Assembly: GCA_028697515.1 (NCBI GenBank)
Contig: JAQVEY010000003.1
Coordinates: 1 to 19,120 of the forward strand
Length of the DNA: 19,120 nt
Reading direction: 5' to 3'
From: Bacteroidales bacterium
Lineage (GTDB): Bacteria > Bacteroidota > Bacteroidia > Bacteroidales > ML635J-15
Part shown: positions 1 to 7,328 of the stretch, in pieces
How the letters are laid out: every line of letters starts with the position of its first letter
Numbering within the stretch: the first letter of the stretch is position 1
The notes under the pieces: generated by a model
What the model saw: the letters and a program-made list of their open reading frames with translations, nothing else
The model's database searches: none
What the model was told of the DNA's origin: nothing
Translations under genes and position numbers: made by a program

Positions 1-196
1 CATAAAATCAATCCCGTAAGCACCTGAATATCTGATAGTTACAATTTATATTGAACTAAATTTTATTTTTTGTCGGTTGATACTGAAAAAGTAACTATTT
101 GTATTTTTATATTTGTAAAAGGTGTGGAAAGAAATTTCTTCACCTTTTTTATTTGATTACAAATTTTTATAATTTTATACTGTAAAAATTTGTAAA
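1..196. other. Non-coding left edge
   Basis: All three plus-strand frames hit a stop within the first 30 bases. The frame beginning at base 1 stays open to TGA at 25-27 and could be the last codons of a gene lying to the left, but that is too little to call. The rest is AT-rich and non-coding apart from a hairpin at 117-150. No convincing promoter pair was found for the gene starting at 197; a TTTG at 152-155 lies at a suitable distance, but the downstream box (TATACTG) is a poor match. Confidence 0.5.
117..150 (+). terminator. Probable intrinsic terminator
   Basis: AAAAGGTG (117-124) pairs with CACCTTTT (141-148), followed by further T residues. The loop contains a second small palindrome, AAGAAATTTCTT. 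The T-rich side suits termination of rightward transcription coming from an upstream gene outside the window. The A-rich left flank means it could also act on leftward transcripts. Confidence 0.55.
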
Positions 197-1075
197 ATGA
201 TAAGCATTAACCATGAAAAATGCAGAAGATGTCTTCTTTGCGTTGAAGTATGTCCAAACCAGAGATTTATGAAATCCGATTTGGGATTGATCGAATCTAA
301 ACTTGAAAGAGTTCATTTATGTCTAGAATGTGGACAGTGTATGGCTGTTTGTCCTACTTGTTCAGTAAAAGCCGGTGCCCTTTCATATGAAAAAGACTTT
401 TTTGAGTTGTCAAATTCAGAAAGCTCTGACAAAACTTTTGACGAATTGGTTCAATCGAGGCGATCAGTCAGGAATTTTAAGAATCAACCTGTTCCGAAGG
501 AAATACTTGATGAAATTGTGGAAGCAATTTCTTTTGCTCCGCCATCTTTTCCACCACACAGAACTGAACTGATTGTTATTAATGATACAAATTTCATTAG
601 AAGGACCTTGCCCAGAATGGTTGAAAACTATAAGGAATTGTTAAAGATGATGAAGAATCCGATAATGAGGCGTATTATTAAGAAGAAAATTGGTCAACCT
701 AAATTTCTAACGCTGAAAAATCATCTAATCCCTTTGTTGACGGTAAAAATGCCTGAAATGGAGAAGGGAAATGAGGACGCTATTACCAGAGGTGCACCAG
801 CTTTAATATTATTCTTAACTGAAAAAAACAAAGAGGATAATTCTCAGAATATATCTATTGCTGCTACATATGGTATGCTTAAAATCCATTCACTGGGTTT
901 GGGAGGGGCGATTATGGATATTATTCCACCAGCGATAAATCGAGATCCTGAATTGAGAAAAATGTATTGTATTCCAGATACTCACGAAATTGTGACTTCT
1001 TTAACTGTTGGATATCCAAGAATAAAATATCGTTTGGGTATTAAGCGAGATTTGAAAAGTGTGAAATATATTTAA
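197..1075 (+). CDS. Ferredoxin-nitroreductase fusion protein
   Basis: A 292-residue cytoplasmic flavoprotein. The N-terminus is a two-cluster ferredoxin module: C9-x2-C12-x2-C15-x3-C19-P and C42-x2-C45-x2-C48-x3-C52-P, each the classic 4Fe-4S ligand pattern. From about residue 80 it becomes a nitroreductase-family FMN domain, opening with SRRSVRNF, the usual phosphate-binding start, and continuing to a glycine-rich helix (GMLKIHSLGLGG). Fusions of this type occur widely in anaerobes. They are presumed to pass electrons from ferredoxin clusters to FMN, but the substrate is generally unknown and none can be inferred here. It is the first gene of a three-gene plus-strand run. The ATG lies in an A-rich context without Shine-Dalgarno, as is usual for Bacteroidota. 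Family assignment is secure; the physiological role is not. Confidence 0.9.
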   Translation: MISINHEKCRRCLLCVEVCPNQRFMKSDLGLIESKLERVHLCLECGQCMAVCPTCSVKAGALSYEKDFFELSNSESSDKTFDELVQSRRSVRNFKNQPVPKEILDEIVEAISFAPPSFPPHRTELIVINDTNFIRRTLPRMVENYKELLKMMKNPIMRRIIKKKIGQPKFLTLKNHLIPLLTVKMPEMEKGNEDAITRGAPALILFLTEKNKEDNSQNISIAATYGMLKIHSLGLGGAIMDIIPPAINRDPELRKMYCIPDTHEIVTSLTVGYPRIKYRLGIKRDLKSVKYI

Positions 1076-1085
1076 TATTTACTAT

Positions 1086-1841
1086 ATGCCTGTTAAGAAT
1101 AATTGTTCATATTGGGGTATTTTTAAAGGTTTTTCTGCAATACAGCAAAGAATTGAGAACTGGAAAACACCGTCTTGTCCGAAGTGTAAAAAGGAATTAG
1201 CGCCTTGGATTGATTGGGTTTATCATGGCTCTGTGGGTTATTGTGATGAATGTCAGGAAATGTATGCAGTTAGATACTCATCCAAGCCATCTTCAAATTA
1301 TCACCCTAGGTATGAAATTGAAGAACTTGAAGAACATCATTATCACAGAATTGAATTTGATACAGCCTGGATATCGCCAAAACAACTATGGAAATTCTAT
1401 GAAAATATACCGATAAATTTTAATGATATCGAATATTTTAATTATGAGAGAAAAAAGTTGAATTCCTGTACAGGTCTGGAAAACAATTTGGTAGAGCATT
1501 TATTATGGAGATTAATATTCAATTCTGAATATTTTGACAAAACTTTGTTCTATCAATATCTTGAATTTTGTCTTAAATTTCCACATTTTTATAAAATGTA
1601 TAATGAATATGAAATTTGGTTAGGCTACGAAATAGACCTTGCCAATAATATTGAAAAATCAAATAAAGAACAGATATACGATACATTGTACGAAGTTTAT
1701 AAACAATATAAAGTTGTTTACCAAATATCTCAATTTAGAACAAGTATTGGCATTTTTGTTTTGTTGGATTATCTAAATTATAAAAAATATGAACCTGAAT
1801 TTGACGAGTTTTTAAGTAAAATAATTATTAGAATATTTTAA
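1086..1841 (+). CDS. Hypothetical protein with N-terminal zinc-ribbon-like motif
   Basis: I do not recognise this 251-residue protein. Near the N-terminus it has C31-P-K-C34 and, 18 residues on, C53-D-E-C56, two CxxC knuckles in zinc-ribbon arrangement. An acidic and histidine-rich stretch follows (EELEEHHYHRIEF, about residues 75-90). The remainder is rich in Tyr, Phe, Asn and Glu and is probably helical. No signal peptide or membrane segment is evident, so a cytoplasmic location is likely. It starts 10 nt after the nitroreductase stop and ends 10 nt before the next gene, so co-transcription with both is likely. A metal-binding or nucleic-acid-contacting role is possible but only inferred from the cysteines. 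Confidence 0.7.
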   Translation: MPVKNNCSYWGIFKGFSAIQQRIENWKTPSCPKCKKELAPWIDWVYHGSVGYCDECQEMYAVRYSSKPSSNYHPRYEIEELEEHHYHRIEFDTAWISPKQLWKFYENIPINFNDIEYFNYERKKLNSCTGLENNLVEHLLWRLIFNSEYFDKTLFYQYLEFCLKFPHFYKMYNEYEIWLGYEIDLANNIEKSNKEQIYDTLYEVYKQYKVVYQISQFRTSIGIFVLLDYLNYKKYEPEFDEFLSKIIIRIF

Positions 1842-1851
1842 AAATTGTATT

Positions 1852-2496
1852 ATGAATGATATTTTAACCTGGATTTATATTATAGCTATTGTTTTAGCCG
1901 GTGGTTTTGTTATATATATTTTTGGTGCTATTCCAATGATGATAAATCAAAAAAAACAAGTTGTAGCATATCGTAAACTTGCTTCTTTGTATAAGTTTGA
2001 AATAAAAAATGATAAAGTTAAGTTTTTTCCTACATGGCCTACAATTAAAGGGTTCTATAATAAAAGATATTTTATTGTAACACAAGCAAGATATGGAAAG
2101 AATACTAGTTATTACAATTCATCAACTGGTACATGGCGAACTATTTCAAATTATATTACAAAGATTTCGACAAAATTGTGGGAACCGGCTGTTGGTGATT
2201 TAAAAATTGTTAATTCCAACATTTTTAAGAAGGATTTTGATATTTCTGAATTTGATACTTGTTTTTCCTTTTCAGGAGAATTTGCAGATAAAGTAAAAAA
2301 CTTTCTAAATGATAAGATTAGACAAGAAATGGTAAATCTGTTAAATGAAGGTGGCATTCTGCATATTGAAGTCAAAAACAGTGTTTTATTTGCATCTAAT
2401 TTTCATGGACTTGTAAATGATAAAGATGTTGAATCGTGCAGCAAAAGAATACATTTATTGTGGGAAATAGCTTCAGTTTTGGATTTGAAAAAGTAA
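1852..2496 (+). CDS. Hypothetical membrane-anchored protein
   Basis: A 214-residue protein of unrecognised family. Residues about 5-30 form one strongly hydrophobic segment (IYIIAIVLAGGFVIYIFGAI), most likely an uncleaved membrane anchor, followed by a basic stretch (NQKKQVVAYRKLA) that would face the cytoplasm. The soluble remainder alternates beta-prone and aromatic segments with charged helices. Its C-terminal half (FSFSGEFADKVKNFLND and after) recalls small proteins that assess membrane or protein state, but I see no catalytic motif and assign no function. It lies 10 nt downstream of the zinc-ribbon-like gene. It is the last gene before a convergent repeat-rich gap, so the inverted repeat just downstream may mark the transcript end. 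Confidence 0.65.
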   Translation: MNDILTWIYIIAIVLAGGFVIYIFGAIPMMINQKKQVVAYRKLASLYKFEIKNDKVKFFPTWPTIKGFYNKRYFIVTQARYGKNTSYYNSSTGTWRTISNYITKISTKLWEPAVGDLKIVNSNIFKKDFDISEFDTCFSFSGEFADKVKNFLNDKIRQEMVNLLNEGGILHIEVKNSVLFASNFHGLVNDKDVESCSKRIHLLWEIASVLDLKK

Positions 2497-2531
2497 ACAA
2501 ACCAAATAATTACGATTTCTCGAAGTGTAAG

Positions 2532-2694
2532 AACAGATTTATCTTAGGTTCGAAATAACTGCGGACATTGGGGGACATGGTCGGCGACACAATCTAATGT
2601 AATTATTATAAGTAAGTAAGGCAGATGTCACCGACAATGTCCCGCCATCAACAGTCATTTCGAAGCATGACGCAGGAATGCTGAGAAATCTGTT
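2532..2694. repeat. Large imperfect inverted repeat (dispersed-element-like)
   Basis: The left arm (2532-2589) and right arm (2626-2694) are complementary in three blocks. The outermost block is AACAGATTT against its complement. Next comes TCGAAATAACTG against a right arm that reads TCGAAATGACTG on the other strand. The innermost is GGGACATGGTCGGCGACA against GGGACATTGTCGGTGACA. The right arm carries about 13 extra bases between the outer two blocks. The central 36 nt (2590-2625) are AT-rich. The structure could fold into a long cruciform or RNA hairpin and sits between convergent genes. It resembles non-autonomous palindromic elements scattered through many bacterial genomes, but membership of a repeat family cannot be shown from one copy. 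It contains no ORF. Confidence 0.75.
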
Positions 2695-2707
2695 AATATT
2701 GGGCTTG

Positions 2708-2750
2708 TTTAATATGTGCTATATGTTATAGGAATCCCAAACCAATTCTC
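2708..2750 (-). repeat. Diverged second copy of the outer-membrane gene's 3' end
   Basis: Read on the minus strand, this stretch encodes GIPITYSTY followed by TAA, exactly the last nine residues and stop of the gene ending at 2877. At the nucleotide level the match to 2876-2906 has one substitution across 31 bases (A for T at 2730). It then continues less perfectly through GAGAATTGG, with a 5-bp insertion. The two stop codons are 168 bp apart, so the copy is in the same reading frame as the gene. A single TAA at 2760-2762 interrupts the frame between them, beyond the gene's own stop. It is best read as a tail duplication flanking the repeat array. Confidence 0.75.
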
Positions 2751-2872
2751 CAGCGCGAGTTACTCCAATACTCCAGCGCGAATCCAATACTCCAGCGCGA
2801 GTCCAATACTCCAGCGCGAGTTACTCGCGTTGGAGTTTCGCGTTGGAGATTCACTCCATACTCCCGTTGGAG
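2748..2872. repeat. GC-rich minisatellite-like array with orientation switch
   Basis: CTCCAGCGCGA occurs four times on the plus strand, at 2748-2758, 2771-2781, 2790-2800 and 2809-2819, spaced 23, 19 and 19 nt. The linkers are variants of ATCCAATA. The reverse-orientation form TCGCGTTGGAG follows at 2825-2835 and 2838-2848, and a degenerate copy ends at 2872. The forward units have CAGC where the inverted set has CAAC, so the two halves have drifted or been homogenised separately. The spacers are near-identical, so this is not a CRISPR array. It is flanked by the two copies of the gene 3' end. Confidence 0.8.
2808..2836. repeat. Near-perfect hairpin at the array's turning point
   Basis: ACTCCAGCGCGAGT (2808-2821) and ACTCGCGTTGGAGT (2823-2836) pair over 14 positions around a single T, with one G-T wobble. 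No T-run follows on either strand, so it is not a canonical intrinsic terminator, although it lies just past the end of the minus-strand gene at 2877 and could stabilise or end that transcript. Confidence 0.7.
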
Positions 2873-2876
2873 TATT

Positions 2877-3581
2877 TTAATATGTGCTATATGTTATTGG
2901 AATCCCAATTCTCACACCAACTCCAGCATAATAATTACGATGTTTTATTATGTATTGTGTATCAATAGCGTATAGATTTACTAAACCATGCTCATACTTA
3001 ATTTCTGCGTAAACTACTAAATTAGATTTTATCTTATATTCAATGCCTCCTCCTGCATTAATTCCTATATTTACTTTTTTGAAAGCTTCAGTATTGTCAA
3101 CATTTATGGGAACTACTTCGTTGCCGTTGAATGTAGTAGGAAGATTTGCATAAGTATTCTGTTTTATTAGAAAACCGATATGAAAGCCTGCAGATAGAAA
3201 AACATTGAATTTTTTTCGACCTAAATTAAAACTGACGTCTGCAGGAATTGTGAGATATGAAAATTTATTAAAAGTTTTATAATTCCCTATTGGGTTATTA
3301 TATATGTCAAAATATGCATTGTAATAACAGAAACCTTTATTAATGATAGAAAAACCTGATCTAAAAGCAAATTCAGGATTAGCTGCAAAAACGATATTGA
3401 CACCTCCACATAATCCATTATAAGGACTAATATTAAGTGGATAACCTGATATTTTTGAAAAACTATAGCCACCCCACAAACCAACATATAAGGTCGAATC
3501 AGAGTTTACCTTCCATGCATAACTGTTTAGACAAATAGGAAATAAGACAAGGAAAAGTATTGTTTTATTTATTCTTTTCAT
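2877..3581 (-). CDS. Outer-membrane beta-barrel protein (PorT/OMP_b-brl-like)
   Basis: A 234-residue protein with an N-terminal signal peptide (MKRINKTILFLVLFPICLNSYA, likely cut near residue 22). A run of alternating hydrophobic and polar strands with repeated glycine-aromatic turns follows: YVGLWGGYSFSKISG, FAFRSGFSIINKGFCYY, FNVFLSAGFHIGFL, IGINAGGGIEYKIKSNLVVYAEIKYEHG and the terminal YYAGVGVRIGIPI strand. This matches the small eight-stranded barrels common in Bacteroidota, so outer-membrane location is likely; ligand and role are unknown. Its ATG at 3579-3581 lies inside the 3' end of xseA, overlapping by 17 nt, which suggests translational coupling at the end of the seven-gene minus-strand operon. 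The signal peptide supports this start. Its last codons are duplicated downstream at 2708-2750. Confidence 0.8.
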   Translation of the reverse strand: MKRINKTILFLVLFPICLNSYAWKVNSDSTLYVGLWGGYSFSKISGYPLNISPYNGLCGGVNIVFAANPEFAFRSGFSIINKGFCYYNAYFDIYNNPIGNYKTFNKFSYLTIPADVSFNLGRKKFNVFLSAGFHIGFLIKQNTYANLPTTFNGNEVVPINVDNTEAFKKVNIGINAGGGIEYKIKSNLVVYAEIKYEHGLVNLYAIDTQYIIKHRNYYAGVGVRIGIPITYSTY

Positions 3582-4947
3582 GTTTTTTAATTTTACTAAA
3601 TATTATTTTGTCAAATAATATAGTTTTTAAATTATCTCCAGCAACAATCTTTGTATCTGAATTAATTGTCTTATCAGAAATTTGAGTAATTGAAAAACCT
3701 CTTTTTAAAATATTTTTAGGATCTATTAGCCTGATTCTTTGCTCCATCACCTCAATTTCTTTTCCTTGATTATAGAAATATTGGGATTTTATCTTTATTA
3801 ATCTATTGATATTTCTATCTAATTCCTTTTTCTCCGAACTTATTATTGATGAAGGTATGGTATATAGTCTCCGGGTTATCGAATCAATCCAAATAGAATT
3901 ATCTTTAATCAAATTATTACTACTGTTTTTTAACCTATAATATAATCTATTGCAGTTTTCAATGCTCGAAGTCAGTTTATCTTTAATTTTCATTATTCCA
4001 AGACTCATACCAGTCAAATACATCTCATTTGTTTTAATTATATCTTTTGTATGATTTATTATTTCCTGAAAACAATCTTGAACATCATTTTCGAAAATAA
4101 GGTTGTAATCAATGATATAATTTGCGACTGCCGTTGGGGTTTTAAGTTTTGTATGAGAGACCATATCAGTAACAGATTCATCTCTATCGTGTCCTATTCC
4201 TGATATTACAGGTAATGGAAATTGTGTGATATGATAAGCTATATTGTAATTGTCAAAATAACTCAAATCGGTTTTGGAGCCACCTCCACGAATTATTGCA
4301 ACAATATCATAGCTTTGTGAATTGTTGAAAACATCATTTAGTGCTTTTATTACAGAGCTCTCGGTATTCGATCCTTGCATATCTGCTTCGAATAGTTCTA
4401 TACTAAATGAATATCCGTATTTATTTGATGAAAGCTGATTCAAGAAATCTTCGTAACCTGCAGCTCCAAGTGATGATATTACCGCTATTCTCTGAATTAC
4501 AGACGGCAACATAAGCTCTCTGTTCATATCAAAAACTCCCTCAGAAATCAGTTTTTCAATAATTTCTTTCTTTCGCCTTTCCAAATCTCCCAATGTATAG
4601 CTAGGATCTATATCTCTAACATTTAACGAAAATCCGTAAATCTCATGAAAATCAACACTTACTTGAACAAGAACGTTAATTCCTTTGTCTATATTTGTAT
4701 TTGTAACAGATTGAAAATATGAGCTGATAAAACGATATTGAGTTGACCAAATGGTTCCTCTAGCTTGTGCGATGATTTTATCGCTGTCTTTTGCCTTCTG
4801 TATAAACTCTAAATAACAATGACCACTGCGGTGAAGAGTTATATTGTTGATTTCTGCAATTATCCATACAGGAGAATCAAAACTAACATCAATAGCTTTT
4901 TTGATTGATTTATTTAATTCAAGTAATGTTAATGTTGGAACAGACAT
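3565..4947 (-). CDS. xseA: Exodeoxyribonuclease VII large subunit
   Basis: A 460-residue protein, close to the family's usual length. Residues 1 to about 105 form the OB-fold DNA-binding domain (VWIIAEINNITLHRSGHCYLEF). The catalytic domain follows, with IQRIAVISSLGAAGYEDFL, IIRGGGSKTDLSYFDN and the highly conserved GIGHDRDESVTDMVSHTKLK segment. A long helical region then ends in the small C-terminal piece RLIDPKNILKRGFSITQI typical of XseA. The enzyme degrades single-stranded DNA from both ends as a cytoplasmic complex with several XseB subunits. The usual partner gene xseB is not adjacent: a barrel-protein gene overlaps the 3' end instead. The start lies 2 nt after the upstream subtilase stop, indicating operon membership. 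Confidence 0.95.
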   Translation of the reverse strand: MSVPTLTLLELNKSIKKAIDVSFDSPVWIIAEINNITLHRSGHCYLEFIQKAKDSDKIIAQARGTIWSTQYRFISSYFQSVTNTNIDKGINVLVQVSVDFHEIYGFSLNVRDIDPSYTLGDLERRKKEIIEKLISEGVFDMNRELMLPSVIQRIAVISSLGAAGYEDFLNQLSSNKYGYSFSIELFEADMQGSNTESSVIKALNDVFNNSQSYDIVAIIRGGGSKTDLSYFDNYNIAYHITQFPLPVISGIGHDRDESVTDMVSHTKLKTPTAVANYIIDYNLIFENDVQDCFQEIINHTKDIIKTNEMYLTGMSLGIMKIKDKLTSSIENCNRLYYRLKNSSNNLIKDNSIWIDSITRRLYTIPSSIISSEKKELDRNINRLIKIKSQYFYNQGKEIEVMEQRIRLIDPKNILKRGFSITQISDKTINSDTKIVAGDNLKTILFDKIIFSKIKKHEKNK

Positions 4948-4949
4948 GA

Positions 4950-6602
4950 TTATTTCTTGATTAATTTTTCGGAATATCTGCTGTTGTTAATTATTACATT
5001 AATTATATATATTCCTGATTTTAACCTATCAAGATCGTCAATAGTAATTTTTGAATTATTTTCTTTCGCTTTGAATTCCATCCATATATAATTGTTTTTG
5101 CCACTTATATCATTTATAATAATTTGTACATAATCTCCAGGATTTGTATTAATATTTATTACAAAAACAGAATCGAAAGGGTTAGGATAAATGCTGAATT
5201 TATTTTCTGGTATATAATCTATTCCTGTATTTAATATTTTTCCGGCAAGATTAAAATCTGGAATTCCATATCCCAAAAAATCGGTCGGTGAATTATAAAG
5301 ATGAGATGATTTACGCACTGCATCCATTATTTCTTCATTAGTTTTGTCAGGAAATTGTTGCCATAAACAAGCAATTAAACCCGAAAGAATAGGAGAGGAA
5401 AAAGAAGTTCCGTTTCCTTGTCCAAAACTACCATCAAGTTCCTGATTGGTTGTACCTCCTCCCATTGCAACAATATCAGGTTTAACACGTCCATCATAGC
5501 TTGGTCCAATAGAACTAAATGCAGCGTATGATTGATTTGACCATACAGCCCCTGCTGTTAAAATATTGTTTGCATCACCGGGTGCATTTATCCAAGGATG
5601 AATAGGATCATCACCACTATTAGCAGCTGATGCAACTATTATCATGCCCTTTGATGAAGCAATTTCTGCTGCAATACTTATTATTGCTGTTTTACCGTCC
5701 ATACTTTGATAAGTGTGGCTGTACTCAGGCATATCAAAATCAAGATATCCCAACGATACATTTATAATGTCAGCTCCAATACTGTCTGCATATTCAGCAG
5801 CTGAAATCCAGTTTATTTCTTCAATAATATTTTCAGAATCAGGGTCTTCTGACATAAGCAGTAAATAATTTGCCTCAGGAGCTGAACCAATTAAACTATC
5901 AGGACTATTACCGGCAAGAATTGATAACACTCTCATGCCATGCGTGCTATAACTAAAAATGTTTTCTCCACCATAAACAAAATTTCTAGTCGAAAGTACC
6001 CTTTCTGCGTCAAATAAGCTGTCGAATGCGGGTAAGTTGGGTAATCCAGTAAAACCAGCATCAGTAATTGCTATTAGCATTCCTTGACCTCTGAAACCAT
6101 TGTTATGCATAGTTTGTCCGTTATGCATATATATTTGATCAGCACTTGTTCCATAATTGTAATAGTTAGTGTTTCTTGATCCAGATATTATTTCACGTGG
6201 CACCTTATATCTTTCAGGTACAGAAATTTTGTTTATTTGGAGAGGTTTATATTTTGCAGAATTACTTACAAATCCAAGATAATCAATCGTATCCATTAGC
6301 AATGAATCTAATGTGTAAACTGTAGCTGAATTAAACCACTTAGATACATTAATAACATCTAAACCTATACTTTCAAGACTGTCAACGTATAGTTGAGTTA
6401 CCGGTAAATCGGATAAATCTAATTCAATATTCTGATTAGCACGCCTTTGTAATGATCGTTCACTTAAAAATTCTTCAGGGCGTTCTAGGTCGTAGTCGTT
6501 ATAATTTTTATCGGTAAATTCAATGTAATACTTATTGGGAGCAACTTGTGATGATACTGTTAAACTAAAAAACAGTATAAAAAATAATAAAAAAGTTTTC
6601 AT
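4950..6602 (-). CDS. Secreted S8 (subtilisin-like) serine protease with T9SS sorting domain
   Basis: A 550-residue protein with a signal peptide (MKTFLLFFILFFSLTVSSQ). An inhibitor-like pro-region of roughly 140 residues containing the SERSLQRR stretch comes next, then the S8 catalytic domain. The triad is Asp181 (AITDAGF), His221 (STHGMRV) and Ser400 (GTSFSSP); the oxyanion Asn is about residue 328 (ASAANSGD). From about residue 470 a C-terminal Por-type domain begins with IYPNPF and ends in YSEKLIKK, the usual signal for type IX secretion with likely cell-surface attachment. All catalytic residues are present, so it should be an active extracellular or surface protease; substrates are unknown. 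It sits between a lipoprotein gene (9-nt gap) and xseA (2-nt gap). Confidence 0.93.
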   Translation of the reverse strand: MKTFLLFFILFFSLTVSSQVAPNKYYIEFTDKNYNDYDLERPEEFLSERSLQRRANQNIELDLSDLPVTQLYVDSLESIGLDVINVSKWFNSATVYTLDSLLMDTIDYLGFVSNSAKYKPLQINKISVPERYKVPREIISGSRNTNYYNYGTSADQIYMHNGQTMHNNGFRGQGMLIAITDAGFTGLPNLPAFDSLFDAERVLSTRNFVYGGENIFSYSTHGMRVLSILAGNSPDSLIGSAPEANYLLLMSEDPDSENIIEEINWISAAEYADSIGADIINVSLGYLDFDMPEYSHTYQSMDGKTAIISIAAEIASSKGMIIVASAANSGDDPIHPWINAPGDANNILTAGAVWSNQSYAAFSSIGPSYDGRVKPDIVAMGGGTTNQELDGSFGQGNGTSFSSPILSGLIACLWQQFPDKTNEEIMDAVRKSSHLYNSPTDFLGYGIPDFNLAGKILNTGIDYIPENKFSIYPNPFDSVFVININTNPGDYVQIIINDISGKNNYIWMEFKAKENNSKITIDDLDRLKSGIYIINVIINNSRYSEKLIKK

Positions 6603-6611
6603 TTATAAAAA

Positions 6612-7316
6612 TTATTCATTAATAAATTCAATCTCAACTAATTCTTGAATATATATTGTGCCAGTAGTTATACGATCTTCAATTGGGACTTCGAAAACTA
6701 CTTCCTGAGAATTTAAATAAGTCATTTCTTTATATACTAAACCAATTCTGTAGGCATAAACTTCGTATGCCAAATCTTTATGTATAAGAGAAAACGAAGA
6801 ATCTTGAACTACTGTCAAGCACGAATCGAATGCATAATCACCGATTTGGTAAAAAGAGTTAATGGAACTAATACGATACTCTTGGCTTTCACACTCATTA
6901 AAAATATTTCCGTTCCATGAATAGTCTTTTTTTACAGGAAATCGTATTTTTACATATCTGTAATTTTCTTCAACTTTTTCTGCAGTGTTTTCAGTTAGTT
7001 TAGCCGACCATACAGAATGAATTATCCAATTATCATCTGGTGAATGTCTTGTATATCTTTCAATTCTATATGCAGTATCATTTTCGTTATCAAGTAAAGC
7101 AATGTCAGTAATTTCTCTAAGATAATAAATGCTGGTATCATAAACTTCTGATGGCTTGTCAATATTAATTTCAGTAACCTTGTAGATTAAGGAATTGCCA
7201 GTTGCTAAAGGAAAATATTCTTTACCTGTGAAAACAGAATAGCTATTATTGTTTTCGTTTTCGCACGAATATGCAAAAATTGCAAAAATTAGTAATATGT
7301 ATATTATCCATTTCAA
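6612..7316 (-). CDS. Putative lipoprotein of unknown function
   Basis: A 234-residue protein whose N-terminus is a short hydrophobic leader ending in AYSC, with Cys18 as the probable lipid-modified residue, followed by the acidic and asparagine-rich ENENNNS. That acidic stretch resembles Bacteroidota lipoprotein export signals for the cell surface, though the match is loose. The mature part begins with YFPLATGNSLIYKVTEI, an opening seen in many Bacteroidota surface lipoproteins of unknown role, and continues as beta-rich sequence. No catalytic motif is visible. It is 12 nt downstream of mnmA and 9 nt upstream of the subtilase gene, so it is part of the same transcript; a surface role alongside the protease is possible but unproven. 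Confidence 0.72.
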   Translation of the reverse strand: MKWIIYILLIFAIFAYSCENENNNSYSVFTGKEYFPLATGNSLIYKVTEINIDKPSEVYDTSIYYLREITDIALLDNENDTAYRIERYTRHSPDDNWIIHSVWSAKLTENTAEKVEENYRYVKIRFPVKKDYSWNGNIFNECESQEYRISSINSFYQIGDYAFDSCLTVVQDSSFSLIHKDLAYEVYAYRIGLVYKEMTYLNSQEVVFEVPIEDRITTGTIYIQELVEIEFINE

Positions 7317-7328
7317 TATACAGCAAAT

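Larger units (their letters stand above)
2497..2876. other. Repeat-rich gap between convergent genes
   Basis: This 380-nt stretch has no credible gene and is visibly richer in G+C than its surroundings. From left to right it holds a short spacer, an imperfect inverted repeat of about 163 bp (2532-2694), a diverged second copy of the 3' end of the neighbouring minus-strand gene (2708-2750), and an array of CTCCAGCGCGA-type units in both orientations (2748-2872). Each part is listed separately. Confidence 0.8.

Noticed and set aside
2532..2694. Retron or group II intron RNA
   Set aside because: There is no reverse transcriptase gene in the window and no intron domain V signature; a plain inverted repeat explains the structure.
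2748..2872. CRISPR array
   Set aside because: The units are 11-19 nt, the intervening sequence is nearly identical rather than unique, orientation flips midway, and there are no cas genes nearby.
2708..2906. Target-site duplication of a transposon
   Set aside because: The duplicated stretch is about 31 bp with a mismatch and continues raggedly, much longer than usual target duplications, and the interior has no terminal inverted repeats or transposase. Local tail duplication fits better.
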